In this document: in pieces, positions 41,041-52,395 of the stretch
How the letters are laid out: each line of letters opens with the position of its first letter
Position numbering within the stretch: the first letter of the stretch is position 1
Notes under the pieces: model-generated
Told to the model about the DNA's origin: nothing
The model's input: the letters and a program-made list of their open reading frames with translations, nothing else
Databases searched by the model: none
Made by a program: the position numbers and the translations under genes
NCBI GenBank assembly: GCA_013339765.2
Contig: JABSTR010003214.1
Location: 26,887-90,886, forward strand
Direction of reading: 5' to 3'
DNA from: Haemaphysalis longicornis
Lineage: Eukaryota; Arthropoda; Arachnida; Ixodida; Ixodidae
DNA: 64,000 nt

Positions 41041-44000
41041 TGACGGATGGGGTTTGCCGAACACTCCCATTTGTTTGGAGGAGCCATATGGCAGTGCTCC
41101 TGCTCTTTGGTTAGGGATTCATGACCGGGGGAAGCGCAAAAATTTGCATTCTTTGCTGGAAGTACTTAGTACCCCGTTATGTCTTGATGTAACCAAAGAC
41201 ACGCAGTCTCTAAGCCTAACCCTTTTGACGTGTCGCCTGGCGATGAGGATAAACGATCTCGTTTGGCGATGTCATGGCGGTCGTGTTGCCGAGCCAGTTG
41301 AGGGTGCTCTTTGGTTAGGGATTCATGACCGGGGGGATAGATCATTCTTTGGCACTTATAGTCCAAACAATTATGTCTTGGTACTTTTCTTTCGTGGCTT
41401 TTGCAGCAAAGGAGTCGCAGTCTCTAACCGTCTTGGAAATTCTACCACGAAGGAAGTTTCCCTCGTGTCGCCTGTTGCCGGGAGATCTCCGTAATAACGG
41501 TATCGATTTGTCTGGGAGATGGCCAGAGGTCAATGGGCCGCTTCCTCTGCCTGGGTAGTGGTTCGTGTTGCCAAGGTGATGCTTGCTGAGGTGGTTCTCT
41601 GTTGAAGTAACCACGGCGGTCATGGCTCCCCTTCTGGCGTAAACAATCTTCACTTTTCTTTCGGGTGGCTTTTGCGTCGGTGTAAACCGTGCAGGTCTCG
41701 GTCCCTGTGTCGTTTGTCGAGTCCAGAGTGCGCGTCTTGATTCTCTTCTCCCTGCTTGAAGGGTCTACTTGCGGGGTATAGGTGCAACGTCAATGTTTAT
41801 TCGGCAAGCCTGTTGCTTATCCGTAATTTTGGAACGGTACGTCGCGTACTTGCTGGGATCTTTCTTCGGGGGACGCCCAGTCTGGTGAGGAGACTCCTCC
41901 CGCAGGGCGTCGTGCTTACGCAACGCTGGCCGCTTCCTCTGCCTGGGTAGTGGTTGTGAAGGGCAAGGTCGATGTTCGAGGTGGATCTCTGTTGAAGTAA
42001 CGGCACGGCGTTATGTCAGGCCCAATTCTTCAGGCGTAGTCGGTCGAGGTACTCAATAGGGAGCCTGAGCATGCTTATAACCGTGCGGTCTCGTTCCCTG
42101 TGGTTTGTCGATCATGGTGTCAGTGCGGCCTTGAAGTCGCTTCTCCCTGCGTGGTGAATAGGGTAGGGTAGGTCATGCGGGGAGGGAATGGCGTAGTTTA
42201 CTTCTTATTCTTATTTTTGGAGGTACGTGCGTACTTGCTGGGATCTTTCTTCGGGGAACGCCAAGGCCTCTACCAGACGGTGAAGGGTGTCCCTCCCGCA
42301 GGGCGTCGTGCTTAGTCGCATTCCCCTCGCGTTTGGTGGTTATTCTTCGGGCGAGGTAATTTGCCCGACTAGTTCGTGTGACGGCCGTCTTAAGAAGAAT
42401 GGGCCCAATGTTTGAACAGAAGCCTCCTCTTGGAAAAGTCATATCGAGGACTTTGTATCTAATAGTGGAGCCTCAGAGTGCTTATAGGTTTCCGGATCAT
42501 GGATGTCAATCTTGTGCCAAGTCCCCTTGCTTAAGGGTGATCTGGGAATGGCTGGTAATGCGGACTTTTTTTCTTCTTAAGGCCTTTCTACCAGACGAAG
42601 AAGTTCGGACTTGGTGGTGAGCAGCCTCCTTCATTCCCAAGCCCGCACGTCCTTGCGTAGTCACTCACAGCATGGTTATTCTTCGGCCAGCATGGAGACG
42701 GTCCTGCATCTCGCCTACCGAACCCTTGCCTGTCCACACTGTAATATCATCGCATATAAGCCGTTGTGTGCAGACCGAGCCGCTTGGCCCAGAAGAATGG
42801 TGTTTGAAGGTAGTCCTCTTGAAAAGGGCTATGTTACCAAAAGAGGACTTTGGGGAGATAAAACCGCTCCTTGTGGTGTGCGGTAGGATGCCAGTATGGC
42901 CGTCCAGGGTGATGGGACCGGAGCAAGTCACCAAGGGATGTTGGACTTTTTTTTCTTCTTCTCTCGGATGGCCTTTCTATTTGATAAAAAATCGCGGACG
43001 TAATTGTAAGTCCGGAAAGCCCGCGTCCTTGCGTTCAGGTTGGTCAGAATCGCTTGGTGAGTGACGTTATCAAAGCCCTTTCAGGTCCGGCCAGGATGGC
43101 TTTCGGAGTCGGCGGTCCTGCATCTCGCCTACCGCTTGGCCCGTCCACACTGTAATATCATCTTTTATCTGCAGGCCGTGGTGGAGATCCTGGGTTGAAA
43201 GGCCCCCAGGATGGTAGGTAGGCCTATAAGGCGGATGTTAAAAAGTAGGGGAGATAAAACCGCACCAAACATGGTTGCCTCTGATGGCCATCTTGTTTGT
43301 TTCTTCCAGGTAGCGATTGATCTTTCGGGATACCGGAGCTCGAGTAGCTTCCCCAAGTCACAAGAGGTGATCCTGGGAGAATGGGCTGGAGGTTTTCGAT
43401 GTCTATCTGTTTTTTTCCCGATAAAAAATTTTCGCGGAAGTAATTAAATAAGTCCGTGTTCGGCAAGGCTGTTCGTTGGTCTTCCAGAATCGCTTGGTGA
43501 GTCGCGGGGAGACGTACCGTCCCTCCAACAAAGCCCTTCATAAGGTCCAAGGCGGATGCGCAATCAGCTTTCGAAGGACGGTTGGCTTGGCCCATTACTC
43601 ATCTTCTTTTATAGATTCGCCAATGCAGGAGGATTGTCCTTGGTTGAATTTGATCGGCGGAAACCAAACATGGTTGATGGCATCTTGTTTGTTTCTTCCA
43701 GGTGGTTGTTCCTGCTTTCGAGGATGATTTTTGCAAGTCGCTGCCTTGACCCCGACAAGAGGTGAGAAAGATGTCGTTGTCCAAATTGGAGGTTTTCGAT
43801 GTCTGTTTTTTTCCCCATTTTCGGAATTAAATGGACCTCGGCCGTCTTCCACTCCTGTGTAGTTCGGGAAGGGTGGAGTAAGATTTTGGTATATATCTTG
43901 TTTGCCCTCCAACAGTTCTTGAAGTATTCATAAATGCGTCCTGCGTAGCCGGGGAATCACGAGGCGTATAACAGTGGCCATTACTCTGGCGGACTCACCC

Positions 44001-44980
44001 TTGCTTTTTGTCTTGTTTGTTATTTGGGTCTATAAGGTACCGGCAAAGTGGTGTTCCTGCGAATTTTTGCCTCCAGTGCTGCCTTGACCTCGGTACTGAG
44101 GGTCCCCCTTAATGTCGTTGTCGTCAAATTGGGGTTGGGCAGTCCTGTGTAGTTCGAGGGTGGAGCCAATTTTCTCGACTGAGATTTTGCATATATCTTG
44201 TTTGCAGTTCTTGAACCGGAGGCCGCTTCGTCAGTAAGCAAGGCAATGCGTCTCTTTTTTTTCCGGTTATGTCGCTGTCGCTTTCAACGATGAAACGACT
44301 CCTCCGTGCCTCCCACATGTGGAACCTGGGGTCGATTACTGGGTATTTGCGGACGTGAGGTGAACCTTCTTCGCTTTTTGTGGCTTAATGTCGGGTCCAT
44401 ACTTCGGCACCATTCCTCTACAACTTTCATCTTGGATTTCTTTCGGAGACTGAGTCTCTCGCCGCTCTAACGTCAAGAGTGAGAGCCAATTTTCTCGACT
44501 GAGCTGCAGTCTGTGCGTACCGGGCCGCTTCTTCAGTAAGCCCGAAGGCAAGCGTCTCTTTTTTTTCCGGTTATGTCGCTGTCGCTTTCAACGATAATGT
44601 CCGAAAGGATAATACGGTGGACTCCTCCGGGCCTCCCACATGTGGAGTAGCCTGGGGTCGACTGCGGTATTTGCGTCGTGAGGTGAACCTTCTCTCGTAG
44701 TGTTACATAATGTCCGCCCTGAACTTCGCTTGCCCATTCCTCTAAACTTCAATTTCTTTCGAACTGAGCTCTCGAGGTCGCTCTCGAAATTTGCTCCAGG
44801 GCACGTGATTCTGATTCCCCGACATAAGCACTGTAAATGTCCGCAAGGATTACGGTGGAGATTATGTCGTGGTCACTGCCCAGGTTCTCTCCAGTGTTAC
44901 CCATCGTTCTCGGTTAATGTTTCGAATGAGCGTACCGGGGCACGTCACTGGTCACGCTGTTGCCCGTTCTCGTAGGTACC
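41041..44980 (-). pseudogene. LINE B ORF2: reverse transcriptase and C-terminal part, scrambled
   Basis: Recognisable minus-strand RT pieces include VLSPLLFNIRLIGLPTILGA near 43230 (family motif VISPLLFNI) and CDDITVWTGKGSVGEMQDRL near 42720 (family YADDITVW). In the second piece the residues before DD are altered by a junction. The VLSP piece should precede the DDIT piece by about 20 codons but is several hundred bases away, and each is repeated in part elsewhere. I could not follow RNase H through 41041-42600. Frames at 43165-43356, 43224-43595, 42665-42934 and 44020-44241 are fragments of this ORF or junction products. Confidence 0.7.
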
Positions 44981-45517
44981 GACGGGTCAGATCACTAGGG
45001 TGAGATCGGCATCCCCGATGGCGAGATTGAGTTCTGTACCCCTGCCATTCGTGTAGCCATAACACCACAGGGGGTGTGCAGCATTAAAGTCCCCGACCTA
45101 CAATGAGCGGGTTACCTGCCGATTTGGTGACCGCCTGTTTAATAATAGAATGGATTTCAAGACGTCCCTGTGCTTTGGTCTGCAGTACAATGGTTAGTAT
45201 GAAAAGACTTTGGCCTTCCCCACGTTTCTCGGTATCAGTTCTGACAAGATTCCAACTTGCTCTTGCTGAATTAAGGAGTGTTGAATCGCAGTTATACTTT
45301 CCGTATGAGGGTGCTTGAATTATGACTTTCGGTGTCCCCGTGTGTAACATAGCCCGGTAGCTTTGCTGGCCGCGTTTGTCTCTTGAAGTGCAATGACATC
45401 AGGCATTCCGCAACCGGACCCCATGTACTGCATTAGAGAAGCGATTTTGGGTTTTATGCTCCTGCAGTTCCACTGCCATAGTATTAGCTCCTCCCTCTTC
45501 TTGCGTTCCTTTGCCAT
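44981..45517 (-). pseudogene. LINE B ORF2: endonuclease domain
   Basis: The minus frame from the ATG at 45517 reads MAKERKKREELILWQWNCRS and then PDVIALQET, the first two conserved blocks of LINE apurinic-like endonucleases (Asn and Glu of the active site). The next frame (45350-45084) has LFILTIVLQTKAQGRL and AGNPLIV, leading to the position of the GDFN block, which is disrupted. The nicking activity this domain provides would be lost. Confidence 0.75.
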
Positions 45518-47831
45518 GGTTGGTGATGTCGGAGTTGTCCTGAGTTTCTTGCAGTGATGGGTCGCGCGTACGGTTTATCTCGACGCGAATGTCTGGTCAA
45601 AGACTGGTCAAAGACTGCACCTGGGCTTTCTAAGGCTTCTACACGACTGGTTATAGCGGCGTTTGGCTGTTGAAGCTACACGACTGGTTATAGCGGCGTT
45701 TGACTGTTGACGCTAGGGCGGCCACCTGTTGGTAGCCGCTAGTGCTCTTATCTGCGCCGAAACCACCTGTTGGTCAGGTTAGCTACTTATCTGTTCTTTT
45801 ATCATTTCGAAACCTCCGCTGTGAGGTTAGCTACTTGTTCTTTTGGTGATCTTCTGAGGATTGCGCCAATTTCTTCTCTCATTCTGATTTTAGGCTGAAT
45901 ATCTGCTGAGTTTTGAACGTGTCCTTTGTTCTCGTCCACTTTGCTTAATTTCTTCTCTCATGTTTCTGATTGTAGCTGCTGAATATCTGCCCAAGTGGTT
46001 TTGAACGTTTCTGCAGACTGTCCTTTGTTCTCGTCCACTTTGCGAAGTGCGTTTCTCAAGGACACCCAAGTGGTTTTGATTCTTTTTTTAAGCAGAATGG
46101 GTTAAGAAGTCTTTAAGGACAGAATTCTTTTTTTAAGTTCTGAAGTTCGGCTTCCAGCTCAGCTTTAATCCTATCATTTTCAGCTTTTATCTGGTTACCT
46201 ATCATTTTCAGCTTTTATCTGTACATTTCGTACACGGAGTTGGGGGCGTGAGCAGTGAGAGAAAGAACTTCAGCCCAGCTCACCTTTTCATTCTCTGGTT
46301 GTGGATGGGAGCTGCTCTTCCTTCTCCCAGATCTGGATCTGGATGTAGACTGGGAGCTCCTCGATGTGACTGGTTGTCGGGATAGAAGCCGTCGACCTTG
46401 AGCTCGCTGGACCGTCGCCGAGACGTGCTTCGTGAAGATCTCGACTGGGCCGCCGGAGCTTTCCGCTCGATTCCACGCTCCCGATCCAGAGCCTTACGTC
46501 AAGGTAGGGCCGTCGCACCTTGAATCGCTTGGGACATCCCTTGCTGGCCGTCGCCGAGACGTGCTTCGTGAAGATCTCGACTGTTTCCCTTACCAGGGCA
46601 CAGCTAGGGCTTGCGATTCCACGTCGTGTCTCCGACGATCTAGATTCCTTACGCCAGCAAGATGTAGCTCGGCAGGTCGCACGTTCGGGTTTGGGCATAC
46701 ATCAGAGCGGTGACGCCGGGTGTTGCAGCCCTGCTGCAGTACGGCACAGTTTTTCTTATAGGGTAACACGTGAGATGGTTTCTTCAACTCCTTTGTAGGG
46801 CACAGTAGAACGGCTTGCTTTAGCCCAAGGAATGTGATCACAACCGTGTCCCTGACTAGTGCCGAGGATTCCGACACGAGAGAAACAGTCATACCCCGGC
46901 AAGTACAGAGCTCGCAGGTTCGAACGTTTGCTCCATAGTATAGTGGTTTGGAACGCATGGATCAGACACCCTTTGCCGACTCGGAGGGACCCGCGGTGCT
47001 GCAGCTGCTGCAGTACGGCACAGTTTTCTTATAGAGGTAATAGGGTAGATTCGGCCACCAATGTTCAATTCACTCCTTTGTAATATACGAGAACGGCACT
47101 TTATGCCTGGCAAGCTGCTCATGCGGCGTCACAGTCAAGGCGTTTCTGTAGTTCTGAGGCTCATCCACACGAATGAGAAACGGATACCCCGGCAAGTCAG
47201 GTTCGACTTTGCTCCAAGTATTTGGTTTGGAACGTCATGCTGACCTTCGGAGAGCTTTTGCGGACTCGGAAGGGGCGAGCCCGTAGAGATTAATAGGCCT
47301 TCTTTCGATTCGGCCACCAATGATGACAAGCTCAGATGTAGATTGAGAATCGTCTTTCGGCAGCTTGCTCATGCGGCGTGCTCACAGTCAAGATATTCTG
47401 GGTCTTCAGGCACACGAATGCGCAAGTCGTTATGAATGCTCACGTAAGTTTTGCTTCTTGCTGAAGCGCTTCGGAGAGCTGGGCAGGGCTAAGTATCTTG
47501 CGAGGGCTAGGCCTTCTTTCGGCCTAAGATTCTGACAAGTTCTAGTGTCTTTCGCACGCGGCTTTCCGTTGGCTTAGGCTTCGCGTTATGAATGCTCGGT
47601 CGAAGTATGCGGCCAGCGGGGTAAGGTTCTGGTTCTTAGTGTCGCTACATTCAATATCCAGGCTTCCGTTTTTGGGCCCTACTCAGGATTGCAATATCCA
47701 GACCTTCGTCTGGATTGCTCCTCTTCGACCGGCTCCTCTTCGTTTGAACCGCATTGCATGTTGTCTTCATCTTGGGTATCGTCGTGCTGCTTGCTGAGAG
47801 GTTCAGTCGAGGCCATGGCCGAGCTCGCCAT
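45518..47831 (-). pseudogene. LINE B ORF1, scrambled
   Basis: ATG at 47831 (MASSAMASTEPLSKQHDDTQ) followed by an acidic DEDNMQCGSNEEEPVEEEQ stretch. The minus strand downstream has basic Arg/Ser-rich pieces (46698-46288). ORF1 proteins of such LINEs bind RNA. No CCHC knuckle or RRM could be made out because the sequence is broken into interleaved duplicates. For example, a 36-bp block occurs at 46412 and again at 46548, and a block around GCTGCAGTACGGCACAG at 46733 and 47007. Confidence 0.6.
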
Positions 47832-48090
47832 CGCCGCTAAGTGCGTACTTGTACTAGGCGAAACGTTAAGCCCAGCGCGGCTCCGCCGCCGCAGGGAGAA
47901 AATCGGCCATGAAAAACGAAGTGGTGCGCTAACGGGCAAACCTTTGGCATGCACAGGGTCCTGATTACTTCACGCACAACGTCCTTATGCTTTCGCAAGG
48001 AAGTATTAAAGTAGCGCACTTCTGGAAGGTCGGTTTTAGCAGAGCATCGCAGACTTGGCTGTTCAAGCCGACGTCTTCTTCTTTTTCCTC
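47832..48090 (-). other. 5' UTR of LINE B
   Basis: About 260 non-coding bases between the ORF1 ATG and the right target duplication, including GACGTTGTGCGTGAAGTAAT and a GAAGAAGACGTCGG-rich 5' end on the minus strand. The presence of a 5' UTR argues that LINE B inserted at full length. Confidence 0.6.
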
Positions 48091-48103
48091 GAAGACGACG
48101 GAG
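48091..48103 (+). repeat. Target-site duplication of LINE B, right
   Basis: GAAGACGACGGAG, partner of 40725-40737. Confidence 0.85.
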
Positions 48104-49510
48104 AACGGGCCCGACATTAATCTACACACCAAGGACGGAACGATCATCCCGCGGTGAAAGACGCTGCGAGTCCTCGGGCTGCACGTGGACGCTCTCGGGC
48201 ACAATGGTCAAACCATAAGAGACGGAGGTGAAGATCAAGATCATGACGGAAGTGGGGCTGATCAAGAAGGTGGCCACGCGGCACGGGGCAGGGCATGCGC
48301 GAAAGCAACCTCCTGCGGCTGATACAAGCCTTCGCGGTCAGCCATGTGGCATACTTGGCGGGCTTCCACGACTGGTCGGCGGCGGAGAGCGGGATGCTGG
48401 ACGCACGGACGCGTTCTACGTGGATGCGGCCACCTACCCGCACCGCAACGGCACGGACGCTGTGGCCGTGGTCGCGGCGGACCTCCGGGAAGCTGTCCGG
48501 GAAGCTGTACACGGCGGGCAGCGTTACGGGCCCAGGACCCGAAGTAAGCGGAGGAGCTGGCCATTGCACTGGCCTTCACAAACCCAAGGTGTGCCACCGT
48601 CCTGAGCGATTCGCGAGGAGCGGTGCTGAACTATGCCACGAACAGGGTGGAACCGTGCGCGCTCAGGGTGTGCGGGGCCCTGCCGCGGAGAACAATGCCG
48701 GTGACCATCAAGTGGTTTCGGCGCAGGGGACCCCGGTCCGGTAACCGGACGCAAAGTGGTTTTCGGCGCACGGGGGCCCGAGGAGGCCGGAGCTAACCGA
48801 CAACGAGGAGGCTGCCGAGCTGCGCGTCGCTGACCAGACTACGGACCAGACACGTGCGGCAGTGCCACCTGGCTCGCCTCCGAGGCCTGCGGGAGGCGAA
48901 GGGGAGGACGAGGGTGAAGGGGAAGAAGAAGACGAAGAAGCTGAAACGGCGGTTCCAATCACCACCTACAGGGAGGTGCTCGAATGGTACAGGGAACCCC
49001 GCAGGGTCTACCCGCCACCGCACCGTAATCTCCACCGCAGAGAGGCACTGATCGTGCGACAGCTACAGGTGCAGGCAAGCTGGACACCGGTGTTCGCTAA
49101 GCACGTGTGCCCCGAACTCTACCAATCGGACGCGTGTGTGTTGTGCGGGAGCGAGAGGGCCACCATGCAGCACTTGCTGTGGTGTTGCGGACAACAACCA
49201 AGGCAAGAAACTACTAATACGGAAGAAGTGACCGTGCTTCCACCGCGTATTGAGTGCGCGATCATGATTGCGTACTGTTTGTTACAGAAGATGGCTGTCC
49301 AGCTCGCGCTCGCGGCCATCGAAAGCCAGCGGCCGAAACCGACGCCTCCATCTCCCGAAAGCGAGGGTGGTGCGGCCGAAGGTACCGACGCCTCCATCTA
49401 TGTTTGCCCGCGAGGGTGGTGCGAGGTAATAGGCAGTTTTTGCCCCTACGGGGGCTTGAACGGGGGCTGAGGCGCAGGCCAATAAAGATGTTGTTTCTCT
49501 CTCTCTCTTC
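48091..49510 (+). pseudogene. LINE A part 2: RT end, RNase H, C-terminal finger, 3' UTR
   Basis: It resumes with the 13-bp duplication, then the RT block LRVLGLHVDALGHNGQTI near 48170 (after a TGA). ESNLLRLIQAFAVSHVAYLA near 48300 and AFYVDAATYPHRNGTDAVAV near 48420 (first acidic residue of RNase H) follow in shifting frames. A continuous frame (48862-49470) ends the protein with the finger CVLCGSERATMQHLLWCC near 49135-49190. Stop TGA at 49468-49470, AATAAA at 49481, and a CT-rich end. Several short segments are echoed here too (near 48485, 48710/48755 and 49340/49386). Confidence 0.8.
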
Positions 49511-49526
49511 CCGTAAGGGAACCCTG

Positions 49527-49612
49527 AGTAATTCGCGCTGATGTTGATTGTGGCAGGATGCCCCTAGGAATTGGCCAATCAAAAAATCCATCATGAAAAA
49601 GCTTCGCATAAA
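49527..49612 (+). repeat. Direct repeat right of LINE A
   Basis: Counterpart of 40003-40086, preceded here by GGGAACCCTGAGTAATTCGC, a terminus of the neighbouring MITE family. Confidence 0.7.
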
Positions 49613-49636
49613 CCACCGTCGTCATCTTCCCATAGC

Positions 49637-49956
49637 AAAACCCAGAGTAGTATGCGAGTCATTCCTCCTCTCCTCTCCGGGCTTGCGCAACAAATGGCAA
49701 CACCTGCTGCTCCGCGCGTAATAATGTGAACCAGCTTAGGGTTAGAGATGCGAGGTAGCCGCTGCAGGGTTAGAGATGCTCCGGTAGCCGCTGCATACTC
49801 CGCTGGGGGCACCACTGTAGCTCCGCGGTTTAAATGACGCGCGCGTGCTCTCCCTTCCCTTTATTCTCCTCCACAACGCCGTGAACGAACTGACAACTCA
49901 TGGGAAATTGAGTCGACCCCATGGCTGCTTCGCATAGCACTCAGGGTTCCCCTAGG
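49637..49956. mobile_element. MITE, copy 2
   Basis: Same family as 39695-40002: AGCAAAACCCAGAGTAGTAT at the left, GCATAGCACTCAGGGTTCCC at the right, and the same internal blocks in the same order. A GGGTTAGAGATGC ... GGTAGCCGCTGCA block is doubled at about 49738 and 49767. Confidence 0.75.
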
Positions 49957-51449
49957 GAAAGATGGTGAATTTTTTTTCATTTCCTTTGCTTCCCTATTTG
50001 TAGCCAAGTGTTAGTAGCATGTTCAGCCTCGAAAATTTTAGCCCGTTGCCTTTTAAAGCCTTTTTTGTGCGCACGCACGCACTCAGTGCGAACTGTTCGA
50101 AAATAGGAAATAAAAACATGCTGCCCTAGGAAGCATAGCCACTCCCCAAGGAGCAAGCTGATGGGGCGCCCCTTTGTTGATTTCGCCCAAGCGAGCTGCT
50201 AAGAATGGCGAACCGGCCGCCCACGCATGCGCAGATCTCTACTTTAAAATGGTCCATTACATACACGGCAGTATATTACACAAAAAAGTCCTCCACGTCG
50301 TAATGCGAACCTTGCTGCTGCTGGAGGTTGCTAGGACTTGGATTATACCTACAACGCGAGCGTGCACTATCATCTAATTAAGTTGCTTCGAAACAAATCC
50401 TACGTTGTTGCGATGTGGACGGGTCCGGCACAAATTCTATTTGCGCGCTGCCAACTAACACGGCAAATGCATCGAAGGGGCACTTACGTTTCCACTTGAA
50501 CTGCCGTTCGCTACTTTCGGACATTTCTAATCCAGTAAAATTACTCAGAGCACTCACCTTTTGTTATCTGCCCCCACGACAGGTTATTTGCCTTATTGCG
50601 TGCCGGCCAACTCTCTCAATCCCGACTGACAACATGGCCATCCTCATTCAACTTTCAACTTGGCTTGACTAAAATAAATACTTGCGCTTCGTGGCCAGCA
50701 GCAAAACACAAGTGCTTAATAACTGTTTCGCACAAAGTGCCATAGTGAACATTCTCTCTCTTGCCTTATTTTTAATTTTAAAATTTGCTGAAGATGTTTG
50801 TACTCTTCTGAATAGTGAACATGTAGCCAGCCAGTAAAGTAGAACCAGTAATTTGTTACCTGAAGTACGAACAACGTGGGCAAAAACAGTAATCACTATC
50901 TGTATCTGTATCTGCGCGTGAAAACTATAACAGCGAGCGTTCCCACTGTCTTCTAGCGACCAGCATGAGCACATCCTGAGAAAGTCCTGAAATAAATGTT
51001 TCTAGGATATCAAGAGCGGTGATGTATTTATTATGTCCTGAGGACATCGCGAGAACAGAGAGGATGTTTGGAAATTAGATAGGATAGTTTGTTTCCAAGC
51101 TCCTCGGTTTTCAGAAGCTGCTGCAGCCTGCTGCGCACCGACTAGGACTTGCGCTGACTAATCACAGCCTTGAGGTTCTCGTATAGTACTACCGGGAGCG
51201 GGGTAACGCGGACGTCGGAGAGCTTGTCCCGTGATGCTGATTAGCAAAGAGGTCACGACAATGTGTTATTTCATCTCCCGTGATCCGACGTGATCCAGTG
51301 GAGCGGAAAGCGTGCCACGGCTTGCGCGAACCATGCCCATGAATTACAAGTCCAGTACAGGGGTGGCGAAATGATGCGCATGACCAAGGCGGTAGCGCTG
51401 GTGGACGAAGCTGCTTCGCGGTTACTGCCAGCCTGTAGCTTGCCCGCAT
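49957..51449. other. Non-coding, no gene seen
   Basis: AT-rich with short frames only. A small CTGTAT tandem lies near 50898. Nothing resembling an exon or a named repeat. Confidence 0.4.
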
Positions 51450-52395
51450 ATTTGATAATCATCATCACCAGTCTATCTACACCCACTGCAGGACAAAGGC
51501 CTCTCCCATTTTTCTCCAGTTACCCTGGTCCTGTGCCAACTGTGACCAATTCATCCCCCAGGACTTCTTCATCTCATCTGCCTATCTAACTTTCTGCCGC
51601 CCCTTGCAACGCTTGCCTCCTCTAGGGATCCACTCTATTACCTTTAATGACCGATGACTATCTTGCCTTTGTATTACATGCCCTGCGCACGGCCATTTTT
51701 CTTCATAATTTCTACTAATATGTCCTTAGCACGCGTTTGTTTCCTGACCCACTCCGCTCTCTTCTTGTCCCTTAACGTTACACCTATAATTTTCCGCTCC
51801 ATTACCCGCTGAGTCGTTCTGAATTTAAGTTGAACACTCTTAGTGAGCCTCCAAGCTTCTGCCCCCTAGGTAAGTACCGGAGCCGTCATACACTTTCTTC
51901 TTCAGCGACAATGGTAGGCTGCTATTCATTATTTCATAATGTCTACCGTATGCATTCCACTCCTTTCTGATCCTTCTAATTATATCTGCGTCATGGTTGG
52001 GATCCGGGGTCACAATTTGGCCTAAGTAGATATATTCGCTTACCACTTCCACTATCTCACCCCCTATTCCAAACTGCTGTGCTGTCCCAATGTTATTGAC
52101 CGTTAATTTGGTTTTCTGCATAGTAATTATCAGTCCTACGGTTCTACTCTCTTCGTGCAGTGCTGAAAGCATGCTTTGCAATTCGTCCCCCGAGTTACTT
52201 AGCAAGGCAACGCCATCAGCAAATCTGAGGTTACTGAGGTCTTCTCCATTAACCCTTACTCCCACCTGTTCCCAATCCAGGGTTCTGAATACGTCTTCTT
52301 AACATGCTGTAAATAACATTGGAAAAATTGTGTTTTCCTGTCTGACGCCATTCCTTATAGGTATTTTACTGCTCTCCTTATGGAGGATAATTTAT
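51450..52395 (-). pseudogene. RTE-clade LINE, 5'-truncated, with altered catalytic box
   Basis: The minus frame 52265-51840 begins MGVRVNGEDLSNLRFADG (GTG start codon in the frame, so the real protein continues upstream with DVFRTLDWEQ) and goes on with DELQSMLSALHEESRTVGL, FGIGGEIVEVVSEYIYLGQI and LPLSLKKKVYDG, the conserved C-terminal RT of arthropod RTE LINEs. The F-A-D-D box reads FADG (codons at 52212-52223): one change of GAC or GAT to GGC removes a metal-binding Asp. The 3' UTR (51840-51450) has the CACTGCAGGACAAAGGCCTC text and a short TGATGATTATC end typical of tick RTE copies. 5' truncation lies near 52395. Confidence 0.85.

Larger units (their letters stand above)
40738..48090 (-). 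mobile_element. LINE B, complete but scrambled, minus strand, inside LINE A
   Basis: About 7.35 kb between 13-bp target duplications. On the minus strand: 5' UTR (48090-47832), ORF1 (from ATG at 47831), ORF2 with endonuclease (from ATG at 45517) and RT (about 44300-42600), and a 3' UTR with a polyadenylation-type AATAAAG near 40752. The order of parts is right for a Jockey/I-group LINE. Inside, nearly every segment is followed 140-410 bp later by a second, differently interrupted copy, so no long frame survives and the length is inflated. Confidence 0.8.

Noticed and set aside
41040..47900. A new satellite or tandem array
   Set aside because: The repeated pieces occur only twice, in shifted and interleaved order, and translate to parts of one LINE on the minus strand. 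Not a tandem family.
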